From: Bdellovibrio sp. ZAP7
Lineage (GTDB): Bacteria > Bdellovibrionota_B > Oligoflexia > Oligoflexales > RGVZ01
DNA: 45,291 bases
NCBI GenBank assembly: GCA_945900755.1
Contig: CAMDKS010000023.1
Location: 1-45,291 of the forward strand
Direction of reading: 5' to 3'
Shown: in pieces, positions 1 through 7,570 of the stretch
Position numbering within the stretch: the first letter of the stretch is position 1
Layout: every line of letters starts with the position of its first letter
The notes under the pieces: model-generated
Seen by the model: the letters and a program-made list of their open reading frames with translations, nothing else
Databases searched by the model: none
What the model was told of the DNA's origin: nothing
Made by a program: the position numbers and the translations under genes

Positions 1-146
1 TCACTTGCGTTACGGCCTGCATTCTCCCTGTTTACGCTTCACGGTTTTCGTTACCTAGACCGTGCAAAACTCGGTACAAGGCTCCGTTTGAAGGATTACC
101 TTGGCCGGACTTTCACCGGCTGGTTTGCTGGAGCTTCCCAGCGCAC
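1..146 (-). mobile_element. 5' end of a group II intron (partial, runs off left edge)
   Basis: Read on the minus strand from 146, this segment begins GTGCGC, matching the GUGYG 5' end of group II introns. It then contains a GCCGG-TGAAAGT-CCGGC hairpin at about 103-121 and ends with GCCGTAACGCAAGTGA. The phrase 'CCGGTGAAAGTCCGG' followed by a 'GTAACGCAAG..GAAC'-like stretch is typical of domain I of bacterial group II introns. No reverse transcriptase is visible, because the rest of the intron would lie left of base 1. It abuts a hairpin at 150-184, the kind of target used by class C introns. The identification rests on recalled motifs, not on a covariance-model search. Confidence 0.6.
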
Positions 147-149
147 ATA

Positions 150-184
150 CTAGATTTTGTCCCAATAAATCTGACAAAGTCTAG
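150..184. terminator. 12-bp-stem hairpin next to the intron
   Basis: CTAGATTTTGTC (150-161) pairs with GACAAAGTCTAG (173-184) with one G-T wobble, around an 11-base loop. On the plus strand it is followed by TCTTTT, so it could terminate transcription coming from the left. On the minus strand its base lies 3 bases before the presumed intron start. It may therefore serve as both a terminator and the intron's insertion target. Confidence 0.55.
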
Positions 185-190
185 TCTTTT

Positions 191-311
191 CATCGCTTTA
201 TATAGCGATGCGAAAATAGGATTCAACTCAACCCTAGGCCAAAAGCGGCGTATAGCCCAAATTCAGCAGCGGCTGGGCTACAAGGCCACAAAAACATCAT
301 CCCTCGGGATG
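191..311. other. Intergenic stretch with two small hairpins before the first gene
   Basis: Between the intron target and the first gene there are two short perfect dyads: CATCGCT/AGCGATG (191-210) and CATCCC-TC-GGGATG (298-311). I see no convincing promoter. AAAGGAGG at about 327-333 and AGGAAA at about 351-356 precede the TTG start at 365. Confidence 0.35.
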
Positions 312-364
312 CTGTGGTAGAATAAAAGGAGGCAATAACAGCTACTTTTACAGGAAATATTAAA

Positions 365-2791
365 TTGCGACACGGAAAAAAAAAGCGGCCATCGTCTGCG
401 GAGAATCCCATACCCAGCGCTCCAATCGAAGCTGACGGGCCTACAGGGCCCAAGCAAATTTCTGAGCCTATCCATATTGAGCCTAATCTTTGCGCGACCA
501 TACCCGGCAAGAGAATCTGGGTTTCATTTCTTGCTGGCATCGTCCTTACCGCCCTCATGCTTTCGTACAAAAACATCATTGACCTTGATATTTGGTGGCA
601 TCTCGCAGCAGGCCGTTGGATGTGGGAACATGGGCAGGTGGTGTCAGTTGACCCATTTTCCTACACGTTTGTCGGACAGAAATGGGTCAGTATTACTTGG
701 GGCTATGAGGTTTTAAACTATGTCCTCTATTTGATCGGGGGAAAAGGCTACCAGCTTATCAACCTGTATCACGTACTGATGGCTATTGGAGCCTCGGCCT
801 GCGCATGGCTTTCCTACTGCGCTTTGGAGCATAATCGTTCGCGCCTGCAATGGATTGTCGGATTTCTAGTGTTTTTCGCTGGGCTATTCATCGTAGACAG
901 CCGCTGGATTCATCGTCCGGAAATGGCGACGCATTTTTTTGGTGCGGCTATGATTGCCATCCTTTTGTGGGACCGCAGGAGCACTCTAAATGAAGAGACT
1001 CCAAAAAATTGGATTTGGACTATCCCAATACTTCAAATCCTGTGGGCGAATAGCCACGGCATTTTTATTGCCGGCCCTGGCATTGTCGGAGCCTTTTGGA
1101 TTTCTAAGCTGTTTGATCAAAGGGGTGATTGCGAAACCATAGACGATGCTGTACGGATCGTTAGGCATATGCTCAGAGATCGATTAGTCCTATTATTGGG
1201 CGTCACTTTGCTTGCCTGTGCAATTAATCCCCTCGGGTTTGCCATCTATTCGTGGCCCATTCATCTACTAGACGTGCTCAATAGTCACCTCTATCAATCG
1301 TCCATTCCTGAGGCCACCAATCCACTTTTGGATGGTGTATGGGGACGAGATTCCTGGAGCCTAATAGGTTGGGGCGCCCTGCTGGTTGGCGTGGCTGTAG
1401 CGTCAATTTCTGACAAGGGTGGAAACAAATTTTTGGCCCGTTATGGCGCAGGCCATATTTTATTGCTCCTGCTTATGGTCAAAATGTCGATCGCCGCGCG
1501 CCGCAATATCGCATGGATGGTTATATGGTCATTGCCAGTGGTGGCCGATTTTATTTCGTCGTTTCGAGTAAAAATCACACTTCCAAATTGGCTTCCAAGA
1601 TTAGCCCTTGTGGCGCCAGTGGCAATGGTTTTGACTCTAGCCTATAGCCGAATTCCTTCCAGCCCATCAGATTCACATTTGGCGACCGGTGTTGAATGGT
1701 CAAAATATCCTGAAGGGGCACTGAAATTCTTTCGGGAACGAAACCTTCAGGGCAGAGTTTTTGCAAATGTAGAAATGTCTGACTTTTTGCTGTTTAACTT
1801 GCCTGGCTTTGAGCCATATATTGACGGACGTTTTGCGGAATTGTATACGGCAGAGCATTTTCGACGATATATGGAAATTCTCGCACATCCTAATTTAATT
1901 GAGGGAGAGGTTGAGAAATGGAAAATTCAGTATGTCGCACTGATCTCTGACACACCCTTGGCTAAAGGTATGATTGGTGAACTCTCTAGAGACCCAAAGT
2001 GGAAGATCATCTACTTTAATAAAAACAGTGTCATATTTACGCGTGTCGCAACCGCAACGCCAACTGAGCTCGCACAGGCCTCTATCCCCACGCTAAGTCT
2101 CGAAGCCTTTGCGGAGGTCGAAGCCAGCACGCCGATTGCTAGCATTGGAGCCTTTACAAATGGCGGGCAAGCTGCAATTGGACATCTACAGCTAACGGAA
2201 ATGTCGTTACTGCTCGGACTAGATAGTCTTTCAAAAAAAGCGTTGGACCGTGCCTTTATTATCGCCCCCTTTAGCGAGCGGGTCTGGAGTCTTAGTTGTA
2301 TGCAAAAATTTTTAGGATTGGGCGATGGACCTGGGGAAGGGCTCACAGCCGAATCGCCTGAGATGAAAGAATTCCAAACAAATGTCGCAGCGACGGAGTC
2401 TGCCTGCATGAGGGCGTTATCCCTTGGATATGACACTTCAACCGTTCAAACCATGGGAGTTATCTACTTCAACACTGGTAGGCTAAATGAGGCCATCACC
2501 TCATTTACAAAAGTTGTGCATGATATTCCCGCTTCTTATGAAGGCTATTTTATGCTTGGTCAAGCTTATGCCAAGCAGGGGAACGCGGCTAACTTTGGCA
2601 AGATGCGCGATGCATTGGAATCGGCGGCACGCCTCAGACCATATAATAATTCCGCTTTATTAGTGCTTGCAAGCATTTGCGAGCAGGTGGGCGACAAAAA
2701 ATCTGCGATTCAGTACTACTCAAGGGCGCAAAAAGTTGCACCTGCATCTGAGATTGAAGCTAAAATTAAGCAATTGGAGCAAGGACTTTGA
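365..2791 (+). CDS. Polytopic membrane protein, GT-C-like, with C-terminal TPRs
   Basis: An 808-residue protein. A polar N-terminus of about 50 residues is followed by many hydrophobic segments (about 52-430), a soluble domain, and TPR-like helices in the last ~120 residues (for example the GRLNEAITSFTKVV and GDKKSAIQYYSRA stretches). Between the first membrane helices it has DIWWHLAAGRWMWEHG followed by a DPFSYTF motif. This arrangement is common in uncharacterised GT-C-type membrane glycosyltransferases that use lipid-linked sugars. The start is TTG at 365, with AGGAAA 8 bases upstream; the next in-frame ATG would remove part of the membrane domain. Its stop overlaps the TTG of the next gene, a family 9 glycosyltransferase, so both probably act in surface polysaccharide or protein glycosylation. 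The transferred sugar is unknown. Confidence 0.75.
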   Translation: MRHGKKKRPSSAENPIPSAPIEADGPTGPKQISEPIHIEPNLCATIPGKRIWVSFLAGIVLTALMLSYKNIIDLDIWWHLAAGRWMWEHGQVVSVDPFSYTFVGQKWVSITWGYEVLNYVLYLIGGKGYQLINLYHVLMAIGASACAWLSYCALEHNRSRLQWIVGFLVFFAGLFIVDSRWIHRPEMATHFFGAAMIAILLWDRRSTLNEETPKNWIWTIPILQILWANSHGIFIAGPGIVGAFWISKLFDQRGDCETIDDAVRIVRHMLRDRLVLLLGVTLLACAINPLGFAIYSWPIHLLDVLNSHLYQSSIPEATNPLLDGVWGRDSWSLIGWGALLVGVAVASISDKGGNKFLARYGAGHILLLLLMVKMSIAARRNIAWMVIWSLPVVADFISSFRVKITLPNWLPRLALVAPVAMVLTLAYSRIPSSPSDSHLATGVEWSKYPEGALKFFRERNLQGRVFANVEMSDFLLFNLPGFEPYIDGRFAELYTAEHFRRYMEILAHPNLIEGEVEKWKIQYVALISDTPLAKGMIGELSRDPKWKIIYFNKNSVIFTRVATATPTELAQASIPTLSLEAFAEVEASTPIASIGAFTNGGQAAIGHLQLTEMSLLLGLDSLSKKALDRAFIIAPFSERVWSLSCMQKFLGLGDGPGEGLTAESPEMKEFQTNVAATESACMRALSLGYDTSTVQTMGVIYFNTGRLNEAITSFTKVVHDIPASYEGYFMLGQAYAKQGNAANFGKMRDALESAARLRPYNNSALLVLASICEQVGDKKSAIQYYSRAQKVAPASEIEAKIKQLEQGL

Positions 2792-3990
2792 ATTTTCTAT
2801 TGCTGAAAAGAATCGATAGGTTTGTGGGAACGTCCCTAGTTGGCGCGTTGGCTTGTTGGCAGAAAATAAAAATATCGACTCGGCGAAAAAAACAAATCAA
2901 TGGCCATCCAAAAAGTATTGTCGTCACAAAATACCTCGGCTTGGGAAGCATTGTTCATTTGACCCACACGCTGCATCGTCTCAAAGAAAAATATCCAGCG
3001 GCAAAACTTACAGTCGTGACCTCAAAGGCAAACATAGATTTTTTGAGGCAAGTGACTTTCGTGGATGACATTGTGGCGGTTGATTTGAAATCAATGGTCT
3101 CGCTTGTGCGGTCTCTCTTTATGATTTTTCTACATTTTAGGCGTGCGCCCGCGGATCATCTTTACGATGCAGAATTTCTCACCAATTTTTCGGCCATTGT
3201 GGCCCATGTTATCAAAGTGCGGCACCGTGTGGGTTTTCGAACGGCGCTTGCCGGAAGCTGGCGAGCAGCTGTTTTTGATGAGGCCATAGTGATTGATCAC
3301 TCGCTTCACATTACGAAACAATTTAAGCAACTGCTGGGCGAGGATGCTCCAAAAGTATCGAAGAAAAATGGAGCTAGTGTAGGTGCATTTAACCGAACGC
3401 CTCCCTTCGGCGATCGGAACATCGTCGGAGTCAATCTCAATGCCAGTGGTATGGCGTCGGAACGTCGGTGGCCAATGGGCCATTTTGCAGACTATTTAAC
3501 GCAATTTCTCACAGCTTATCCAGACTCTCAATTAGTGTTGACTGGTTTGCCGAGTGAAAAAATTTATGGAGAAGAGTTATTGTCTCTGATTTCTCCAGAC
3601 GTGGCCCGCAGTTTCGTTGACGCCACAGGCCGAACATCGCTTCCCGAGCTAATGGAGCTGATTTCAAACATGGACTTGATGATTTCTGTGGACAGCGGCC
3701 CACTGGCACTAGCGGCCTACTTCGGAGTGCCGACCATTTCTTTTTGGGGTCCTGAAAGTCCGGACCGTTACGGGCCACAAAGCGGCGAGAATGCGCACCA
3801 CCTAACGCTCTCAGTGAATGTAAAATGTAGCCCCTGTTTGACTGAGGCAAACTACAAAACGGCACCTTGCCTAGGAAACAATATTTGTATGAAGCAAATG
3901 TCTCCGGAGTGGGCTTGGAGTCAATCTAAGTCTTTTTTAGAAGAGTTAGGCCAAAGCAAAAAGGCTCAGAAGCAACTTTTTGCCAGCTAG
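2788..3990 (+). CDS. Glycosyltransferase family 9 (heptosyltransferase-like)
   Basis: A 400-residue protein with the two-domain GT-B layout of ADP-heptose:LPS heptosyltransferases. The N-terminal half has VVTKYLGLGSIVHLTHTLHRL and the C-terminal half has VGVNLNASG..SERRWPMGHFADYL. The nucleotide-sugar site reads LMISVDSGPLALAAYFGVPTI, followed by FWGPESPDRYGP. The family transfers heptose or related sugars to the LPS inner core at the cytoplasmic face of the inner membrane. It starts with TTG inside the last codons of the upstream membrane protein (4-base overlap), which implies translational coupling. I cannot tell waaC/waaF/waaQ-type specificity from sequence alone. The last ~35 residues are polar. 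Confidence 0.85.
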   Translation: MNFLLLKRIDRFVGTSLVGALACWQKIKISTRRKKQINGHPKSIVVTKYLGLGSIVHLTHTLHRLKEKYPAAKLTVVTSKANIDFLRQVTFVDDIVAVDLKSMVSLVRSLFMIFLHFRRAPADHLYDAEFLTNFSAIVAHVIKVRHRVGFRTALAGSWRAAVFDEAIVIDHSLHITKQFKQLLGEDAPKVSKKNGASVGAFNRTPPFGDRNIVGVNLNASGMASERRWPMGHFADYLTQFLTAYPDSQLVLTGLPSEKIYGEELLSLISPDVARSFVDATGRTSLPELMELISNMDLMISVDSGPLALAAYFGVPTISFWGPESPDRYGPQSGENAHHLTLSVNVKCSPCLTEANYKTAPCLGNNICMKQMSPEWAWSQSKSFLEELGQSKKAQKQLFAS

Positions 3991-4060
3991 CGTAGCGTGG
4001 ATTTTGTACGATTAATATGGCAGCGACTAGAAACGACGAAAAGTAAGTAAAAGCTCACTC

Positions 4061-4168
4061 ATGATTTCCTACATTTATGTTCCAGAGGCCTATCTAGTCC
4101 TACCGCCAGCCATAATTTGCGAAAAATGCGGTGCCGAGGTTTGGCCTAAATCTCGTTTAGTAGAATAA
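4061..4168 (+). CDS. Possible 35-residue protein with a CxxC pair
   Basis: An ATG-started frame of 35 codons ending in TAA just before a hairpin at 4169. The peptide is hydrophobic in the middle and contains ICEKCGAEVW, a zinc-knuckle-like CxxC pair. There is no clear ribosome binding site (AGTAAGTAAAAGCTC upstream). The adjacent hairpin plus T-run and the CxxC motif are the only support, so it may equally be a remnant or chance frame. Confidence 0.3.
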   Translation: MISYIYVPEAYLVLPPAIICEKCGAEVWPKSRLVE

Positions 4169-4192
4169 GCGGCTCGTCGCCGCGGAATTTTT
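4169..4192 (+). terminator. Hairpin followed by T-run
   Basis: GCGGC (4169-4173) pairs with GCCGC (4179-4183) around a 5-base loop. GGAATTTTT follows, which resembles a short Rho-independent terminator for the plus-strand unit ending at 3990 or for the small frame at 4061. Confidence 0.45.
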
Positions 4193-4197
4193 GATAC

Positions 4198-4617
4198 CTA
4201 TTTAGCGACGCACAATACGGCTAAGAAATCGCGCTTCCAAATATTGCGGCTAAAGCCGTCGAAGACGTGGACTGCCATGGAGCTATTCCAGTCAAATTCT
4301 TCGCTGGTCCAAGCAAAGTGGATCTCCTTTTCGTGGAAGTATGCGCCTAATACTCCTTTTTGCATTCGTTTTACCGAATATCTCATGGTCGCTTGATCGG
4401 GTAGTTCGGATCCGGCCGGGCAAGCGGTGAGTGCGTGTGTCCAATCGGTAGCAATCGCTGCGACGTGCCAAGTCCAGCCGACTACGGGATCAGTCCACGT
4501 ATCAGTCCAAGTATTAGCGAGTTCGTTGTCACGATCGGTTACTGCAAAAGATGCCGATGGGATTAATAGAGCTGCAATCAAGATTATTTTAATGCTGAAA
4601 TTAAGAGATTTAAACAC
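4198..4617 (-). CDS. Small secreted protein, DUF1566/Lcl-like fold
   Basis: A 139-residue protein with a clear signal peptide (hydrophobic stretch IILIAALLIPSASFA, cleavage near residue 25). The mature part reads W-T-WHVAAIATDW..AL.ACPAGSELPDQ and later HFAWTSEEFDW. The spacing of Trp, a Cys followed by Gly and 'LP', and a later 'WTS' resembles short secreted DUF1566/Lcl C-terminal-type domains. The identity is weak and no catalytic role is implied. A similar but diverged protein is encoded at 7048-7416. Upstream on the minus strand GAAAGGGG precedes the ATG. It sits alone, convergent with the plus-strand genes to its left. Confidence 0.6.
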   Translation of the reverse strand: MFKSLNFSIKIILIAALLIPSASFAVTDRDNELANTWTDTWTDPVVGWTWHVAAIATDWTHALTACPAGSELPDQATMRYSVKRMQKGVLGAYFHEKEIHFAWTSEEFDWNSSMAVHVFDGFSRNIWKRDFLAVLCVAK

Positions 4618-4736
4618 AGTATTCCCCTTTCGAGAGAAAATTTTTTTATCGGTCGTCGGACAATAGTTAAGTCTATGGTTCAGGCGGAAAATTCAAGAAA
4701 ATTTTCGCATGGGGTTCATATGAAGTCAAGGTTTAG

Positions 4737-4939
4737 CATTTTCTCGGTTTTGGGGCGGCTGTGTTCGTCGCAGACAGGCTGATTTTACTGCGGTGGAGCT
4801 GGTTAAAGAAAAAAAATTGATCAAATTGGGAACGCTTCAAGGTGTGTATGAAGAACTTTGGATCGTTTCGGCAAAGAAAACGATTGATAATCCCATCGTC
4901 TCCCATTTGGCTAAGCACTTCTCGGTGCGGGACAACTAG
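4737..4939 (+). pseudogene. Remnant of a LysR-type (NhaR-like) regulator C-terminus
   Basis: Translating 4737-4771 gives HFLGFGAAVFVAD. After a shift of frame near 4775 the text continues DFTAVELVKEKKLIKLGTL, then QGVYEELWIVSAKKTIDNP and IVSHLAKHF, ending at a TAG (4937-4939). A 'GFG-hydrophobic' strand, then 'LGTLQGVYEELW.VSA.K.I.NP', is the pattern at the C-terminal end of NhaR-type LysR regulators. No start codon, HTH domain or intact frame precedes it, so this is a decayed fragment. The frame change fits a few-base duplication around CAGACAGG. The match is from memory of the family and no alignment was run. Confidence 0.5.
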
Positions 4940-5050
4940 CATCATTGAATACATAATGGCCTCCTTAGGCAAATTAGGAGTGCTAAGTGTTAGCGGCAAA
5001 TTCTCCATAATCTTTATTTCGCCTGCAAAAATCGGTTTGACTCGTAAATA

Positions 5051-5110
5051 AAACACATGGAAATCGACAGGGATATTGGGTGGGCCCCCAGAGGTCGATT
5101 TTATGTGTTT
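5051..5110. repeat. Imperfect ~18-bp inverted repeat
   Basis: AAACACAT-GG-AAATCGAC (5051-5068) is complementary to GTCGATTT-T-ATGTGTTT (5094-5110), around a 25-base loop containing GGGTGGGCCCCC. There is no T-run after either arm, so it is not a typical terminator. It lies between the LysR remnant and the lipoprotein gene. Confidence 0.5.
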
Positions 5111-5186
5111 GTGTTTAACATTCAGCAAGTTAAGGCGTGGGGAGAGTGACAAAATTTGAAACAATACTTTGCGACTGCGCGGGCTT

Positions 5187-5810
5187 CTAGCGAAACGCAC
5201 AATTGATGTCGGCAGCTAAGGTAGCGGTAATCGCACTATCCACAGGATTTCGAACGGCACTCTCCAGCAGGGTTTGAACCATTCCAGTACATGCCACCGT
5301 GGCCACAATGGATGGAGTTGCTGCCGTCACGTTTATGGTACAAGTTCCTGCATACGTGAATTTTTTTGTGGCTGTGGTCTCACGGTACATGCTGTAAGCA
5401 TTTAAAGTTTTGGCTGTCGACGTGGTTAAGGCCGAAATACTGGTCATGCACGAATCAAATTTACCACCAATATCGGTTTCACTTGTCGAATTGTCGGACG
5501 CTTGTTTGCAGGTATAAGTCTTGGCCGTCGAGCTGTAGTCTTTGATCGCAATTGATAAACTTGGTAAGCCTGTGCCATTCGTTAGGGTCACATCAACACG
5601 CCCAGTGTCGGCATTGCGGCTGCATGCAGTTAGGCCCGTGTATTGAACGGTGGCATTATCAGTGCCGCCTTTGGATTCTGATAGTGTGGAATTGCCGTAA
5701 ATCGTAGTAGAGGCAGCAGGGCTGTCATTTTTACTTCCACAAGATGCAATCCCTAGGACTAGTGCAAGAAATGAGATTTTTCGCGAAACGTGGAACTTAG
5801 GATTAGTCAT
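5187..5810 (-). CDS. Lipoprotein of unknown function
   Basis: I place the start at ATG 5810, because TTGGAG lies 5 bases upstream; earlier in-frame codons give a polar leader. The N-terminus then reads MTNPKFHVSRKISFLALVLG-IASC-GSKNDS, a lipoprotein signal with lipobox I-A-S-C followed by a short linker. The mature ~180 residues are rich in Thr/Ser/Ala with four scattered cysteines, including CSRNADTG, TYTCKQ, GTCTINV and VACTG. They probably form a small beta-rich domain. I recognise no family. The gene is flanked by degenerate sequence on both sides, which suggests a recently rearranged accessory locus. Confidence 0.65.
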   Translation of the reverse strand: MTNPKFHVSRKISFLALVLGIASCGSKNDSPAASTTIYGNSTLSESKGGTDNATVQYTGLTACSRNADTGRVDVTLTNGTGLPSLSIAIKDYSSTAKTYTCKQASDNSTSETDIGGKFDSCMTSISALTTSTAKTLNAYSMYRETTATKKFTYAGTCTINVTAATPSIVATVACTGMVQTLLESAVRNPVDSAITATLAADINCAFR

Positions 5811-5940
5811 AAAAACTCCAATGGCCAACTTATGAAATATTAGTCCGTTAAGCACGTTAAGAGTAGCATCTACGCGCAATTTACTCAACCTAGTTGGCAG
5901 ACGTTGTAATTAGCGATGCAAGCGCGGCTGGAAAGATCCA

Positions 5941-5976
5941 GTAGTGCCGCAATCATCAATAGGAATGGATTCATGG
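5941..5976. repeat. Left copy of a ~36-base inverted repeat
   Basis: GTAGTGCCGCAATCATCAAT begins this copy. Its reverse complement reappears at 6790-6825 with one mismatch over the first 20 bases and weaker similarity beyond. The core ATTGCGGYACTAC also occurs at 6066-6078. The two outer copies bracket the truncated transglutaminase-like gene. Confidence 0.5.
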
Positions 5977-6137
5977 ACGATTTTAGTCCTGAACTACCGT
6001 CTTATCAAGCAATCAGCTTAATTTTGGCGGTATGACCGTTCATTTCTGGTATCTAGGCCTATCGAATTGCGGTACTACAGGCTTTTGACCAATAGCGACA
6101 CAGTCTGTTATTGAGTTTTTCGACGGAGAACCCCTCA

Positions 6138-6750
6138 ATGCTCGGACATCTTTTGACTTTGATTTTTGCTACGTTAGCAACCAACTCTGGCTTCGCCGAG
6201 GATTGTCGAGAAAGCTGCTCGCGATCCGGACACCCGGGGATGCGGCCTCGGTGATGTTAAAACGACACTGACGTCGGGAAATCTTCGCGGCAAATGCGCC
6301 GATCTAAATTCTGTTTTCGTAGGTTTAGCCCGAGCTGCGGGCATTCCTGCCCGGGAAGTTTTCGGTCAGCGGGTTGCAACCTCGATTTTTTCAAAGTCCC
6401 TTGGCAAAGAGGGAGATAATTCCAAGTCGCAACACTGCCGGGCAGAGTACTATTCAGCGACAAAAAAAGCCTGGGTTCCGGTAGACCCGGCAGATGTCCG
6501 CAAGTTCATATTGGAAGAAAACCTGCAGTATAAAGATCCTAAAGTTGCAGCGCTACGCGAGCGATTTTTTGGATTCTGGGAGGGTACCTGGCTTGCCTTC
6601 AACAACGCCCGCGATTTTAAACTCGCTGGCTATGACGACAAGCCGCTCAACTATTTTATGTATCCCCTACTCGCCACCGCTAAAATCCGACCGGATGGAG
6701 TCGATCCGCTGGAAGCGGGATATAGCTATCAGACGACGGTGTTGAGATAG
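6138..6750 (+). pseudogene. Truncated, frameshifted transglutaminase-like protein
   Basis: An ATG at 6138 (GGAG upstream) opens a signal peptide, MLGHLLTLIFATLATNSGFA, which runs into a stop (TGA) within 40 codons. From 6202 a different frame reads IVEKAARDPDTRGCGLGDVK, then GKCADLNSVFVGLARAAGIP, then HCRAEYYSATKKAWVPVDPA. It stays open to the TAG at 6750. The core matches secreted transglutaminase-like proteins: GKCADLN with the nucleophile Cys, HCRAE with the His, and VPVDPAD with the Asp. The segment that should link signal peptide and core (well over 100 residues in relatives I recall) is missing and the frames do not join. An internal deletion therefore inactivated the gene. The downstream half (from TTG 6511) could still be translated but lacks the catalytic residues. 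Confidence 0.65.
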
Positions 6751-6754
6751 ACGC

Positions 6755-6925
6755 ATGAAGCGACTCATACCAGAGAGAAATAAAATCGGCAATGAAATCA
6801 TAAACATTGATTATTGCGGCACTACAGTAGGCACGGCCCGTCGCGAACTCTTTGATCGTGTCGTCGTGTTCGGCCGAGAGCATGCCCTTGCATTACCGTT
6901 ACGAATGGCGCCGCGCACCGGATAA
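6755..6925 (+). other. Short open frame next to the right inverted repeat
   Basis: A 56-codon frame from ATG 6755 to TAA 6923-6925, starting 5 bases after the transglutaminase remnant. Part of it (KIGNEIINIDYCGTT) resembles KIVHESIPIDDCGTT read from the minus strand of the left repeat copy, so both look like pieces of one duplicated coding segment. The end, FDRVVVFGREHALALPLR, faintly recalls integrase-type transposase C-termini. I treat it as gene debris, not a functional gene. Confidence 0.25.
6790..6825. repeat. Right copy of the ~36-base inverted repeat
   Basis: The reverse complement of this segment begins GTAGTGCCGCAATAATCAAT, which differs by one base from the left copy at 5941. It is preceded by 5-base-spaced coding debris and may mark the end of a rearranged or mobile segment. 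Confidence 0.5.
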
Positions 6926-7047
6926 AGAAGCATTAGCGAATCGAGAAAGGAAAGAAGAAAACGCCCGTGGTGATTCGCCGAGATCCTTCGCCTGCGGCTC
7001 AGGACACGTATCTGGCGCTTTCGCGCCAGCGACTAATTAGCACCACG

Positions 7048-7416
7048 TTATCGTGACGAACAGATCCCAAAATGTGCGGTGTCTGGATCATCAATGGCCT
7101 GGTCGCCCTGTTTTGAAACCATCTCGGAGTGCGCGCCGTTTGTCCACATCCAATCGAATCTTGCAATACTAGCACCAAACTCAGTATTGATGGTTTCATC
7201 GAAGATTCCATATTCTATGGCATCAAGTAAATCCCAAGTGAGCGGTAAATTCATTCCTATCTTCCTGCATGCTGCCTCTGTTCGGTAAAACGAGCTAGGG
7301 ATTGGAAGAGCGCTCCAGGTGATTCCGGCTGGATCTGTCCAACTTGAGGCGCTGACAGTGGCTGCTGAAACAAAAAACGACATTGCGCTAAATGCAAAAA
7401 CTAGAAAATTTTTCAT
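7048..7416 (-). CDS. Small secreted protein, DUF1566/Lcl-like fold (second member)
   Basis: A 122-residue protein with a signal peptide (MKNFLVFAFSAMSFFVSAATVSA) and ATG at 7416, preceded by AGGGGGAA. The mature part, SSWTDPAGITWS...YRTEAACRKIGMNLPLTWDLLDAIEYG, then FDWMWTNG, follows a layout: Trp-Thr-Asp-Pro, an AxxxC-x-x-x-G-x-x-LP segment, and a later WTNG. The protein at 4198-4617 has the same layout, so they are probably distant relatives with a small secreted Lcl/DUF1566-type domain. The C-terminus ends HFGICSSR, leaving a second Cys that could pair with the first. Function is unknown; it sits alone. Confidence 0.6.
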   Translation of the reverse strand: MKNFLVFAFSAMSFFVSAATVSASSWTDPAGITWSALPIPSSFYRTEAACRKIGMNLPLTWDLLDAIEYGIFDETINTEFGASIARFDWMWTNGAHSEMVSKQGDQAIDDPDTAHFGICSSR

Positions 7417-7570
7417 GCCTATTCCCCCTGGAAGAAATTAAAATAGTGGCTTTGTTTGCTTGGTCCATAATAGAGCATAGCACTACGATCACCAATTATC
7501 CTTTCTTATGGATTGTCTTTGAATTTTAAATCGAAGCAAGTGTGTAAGCATTAAGTGAAGGGGCAGCTCG

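Noticed and set aside
4733..5200. 155-codon open frame on the minus strand
   Set aside because: It lies antisense to the recognisable LysR remnant, lacks a binding site and has an irregular composition (many Phe/Arg/Ser runs).
7012..7029. Perfect 7-bp hairpin CTGGCGC/GCGCCAG
   Set aside because: There is no T-run on either side and no gene end close enough, so I did not call it a terminator.
6852..7040. 62-codon plus-strand frame after the transglutaminase remnant
   Set aside because: No binding site, charged low-complexity composition, overlaps another debris frame.
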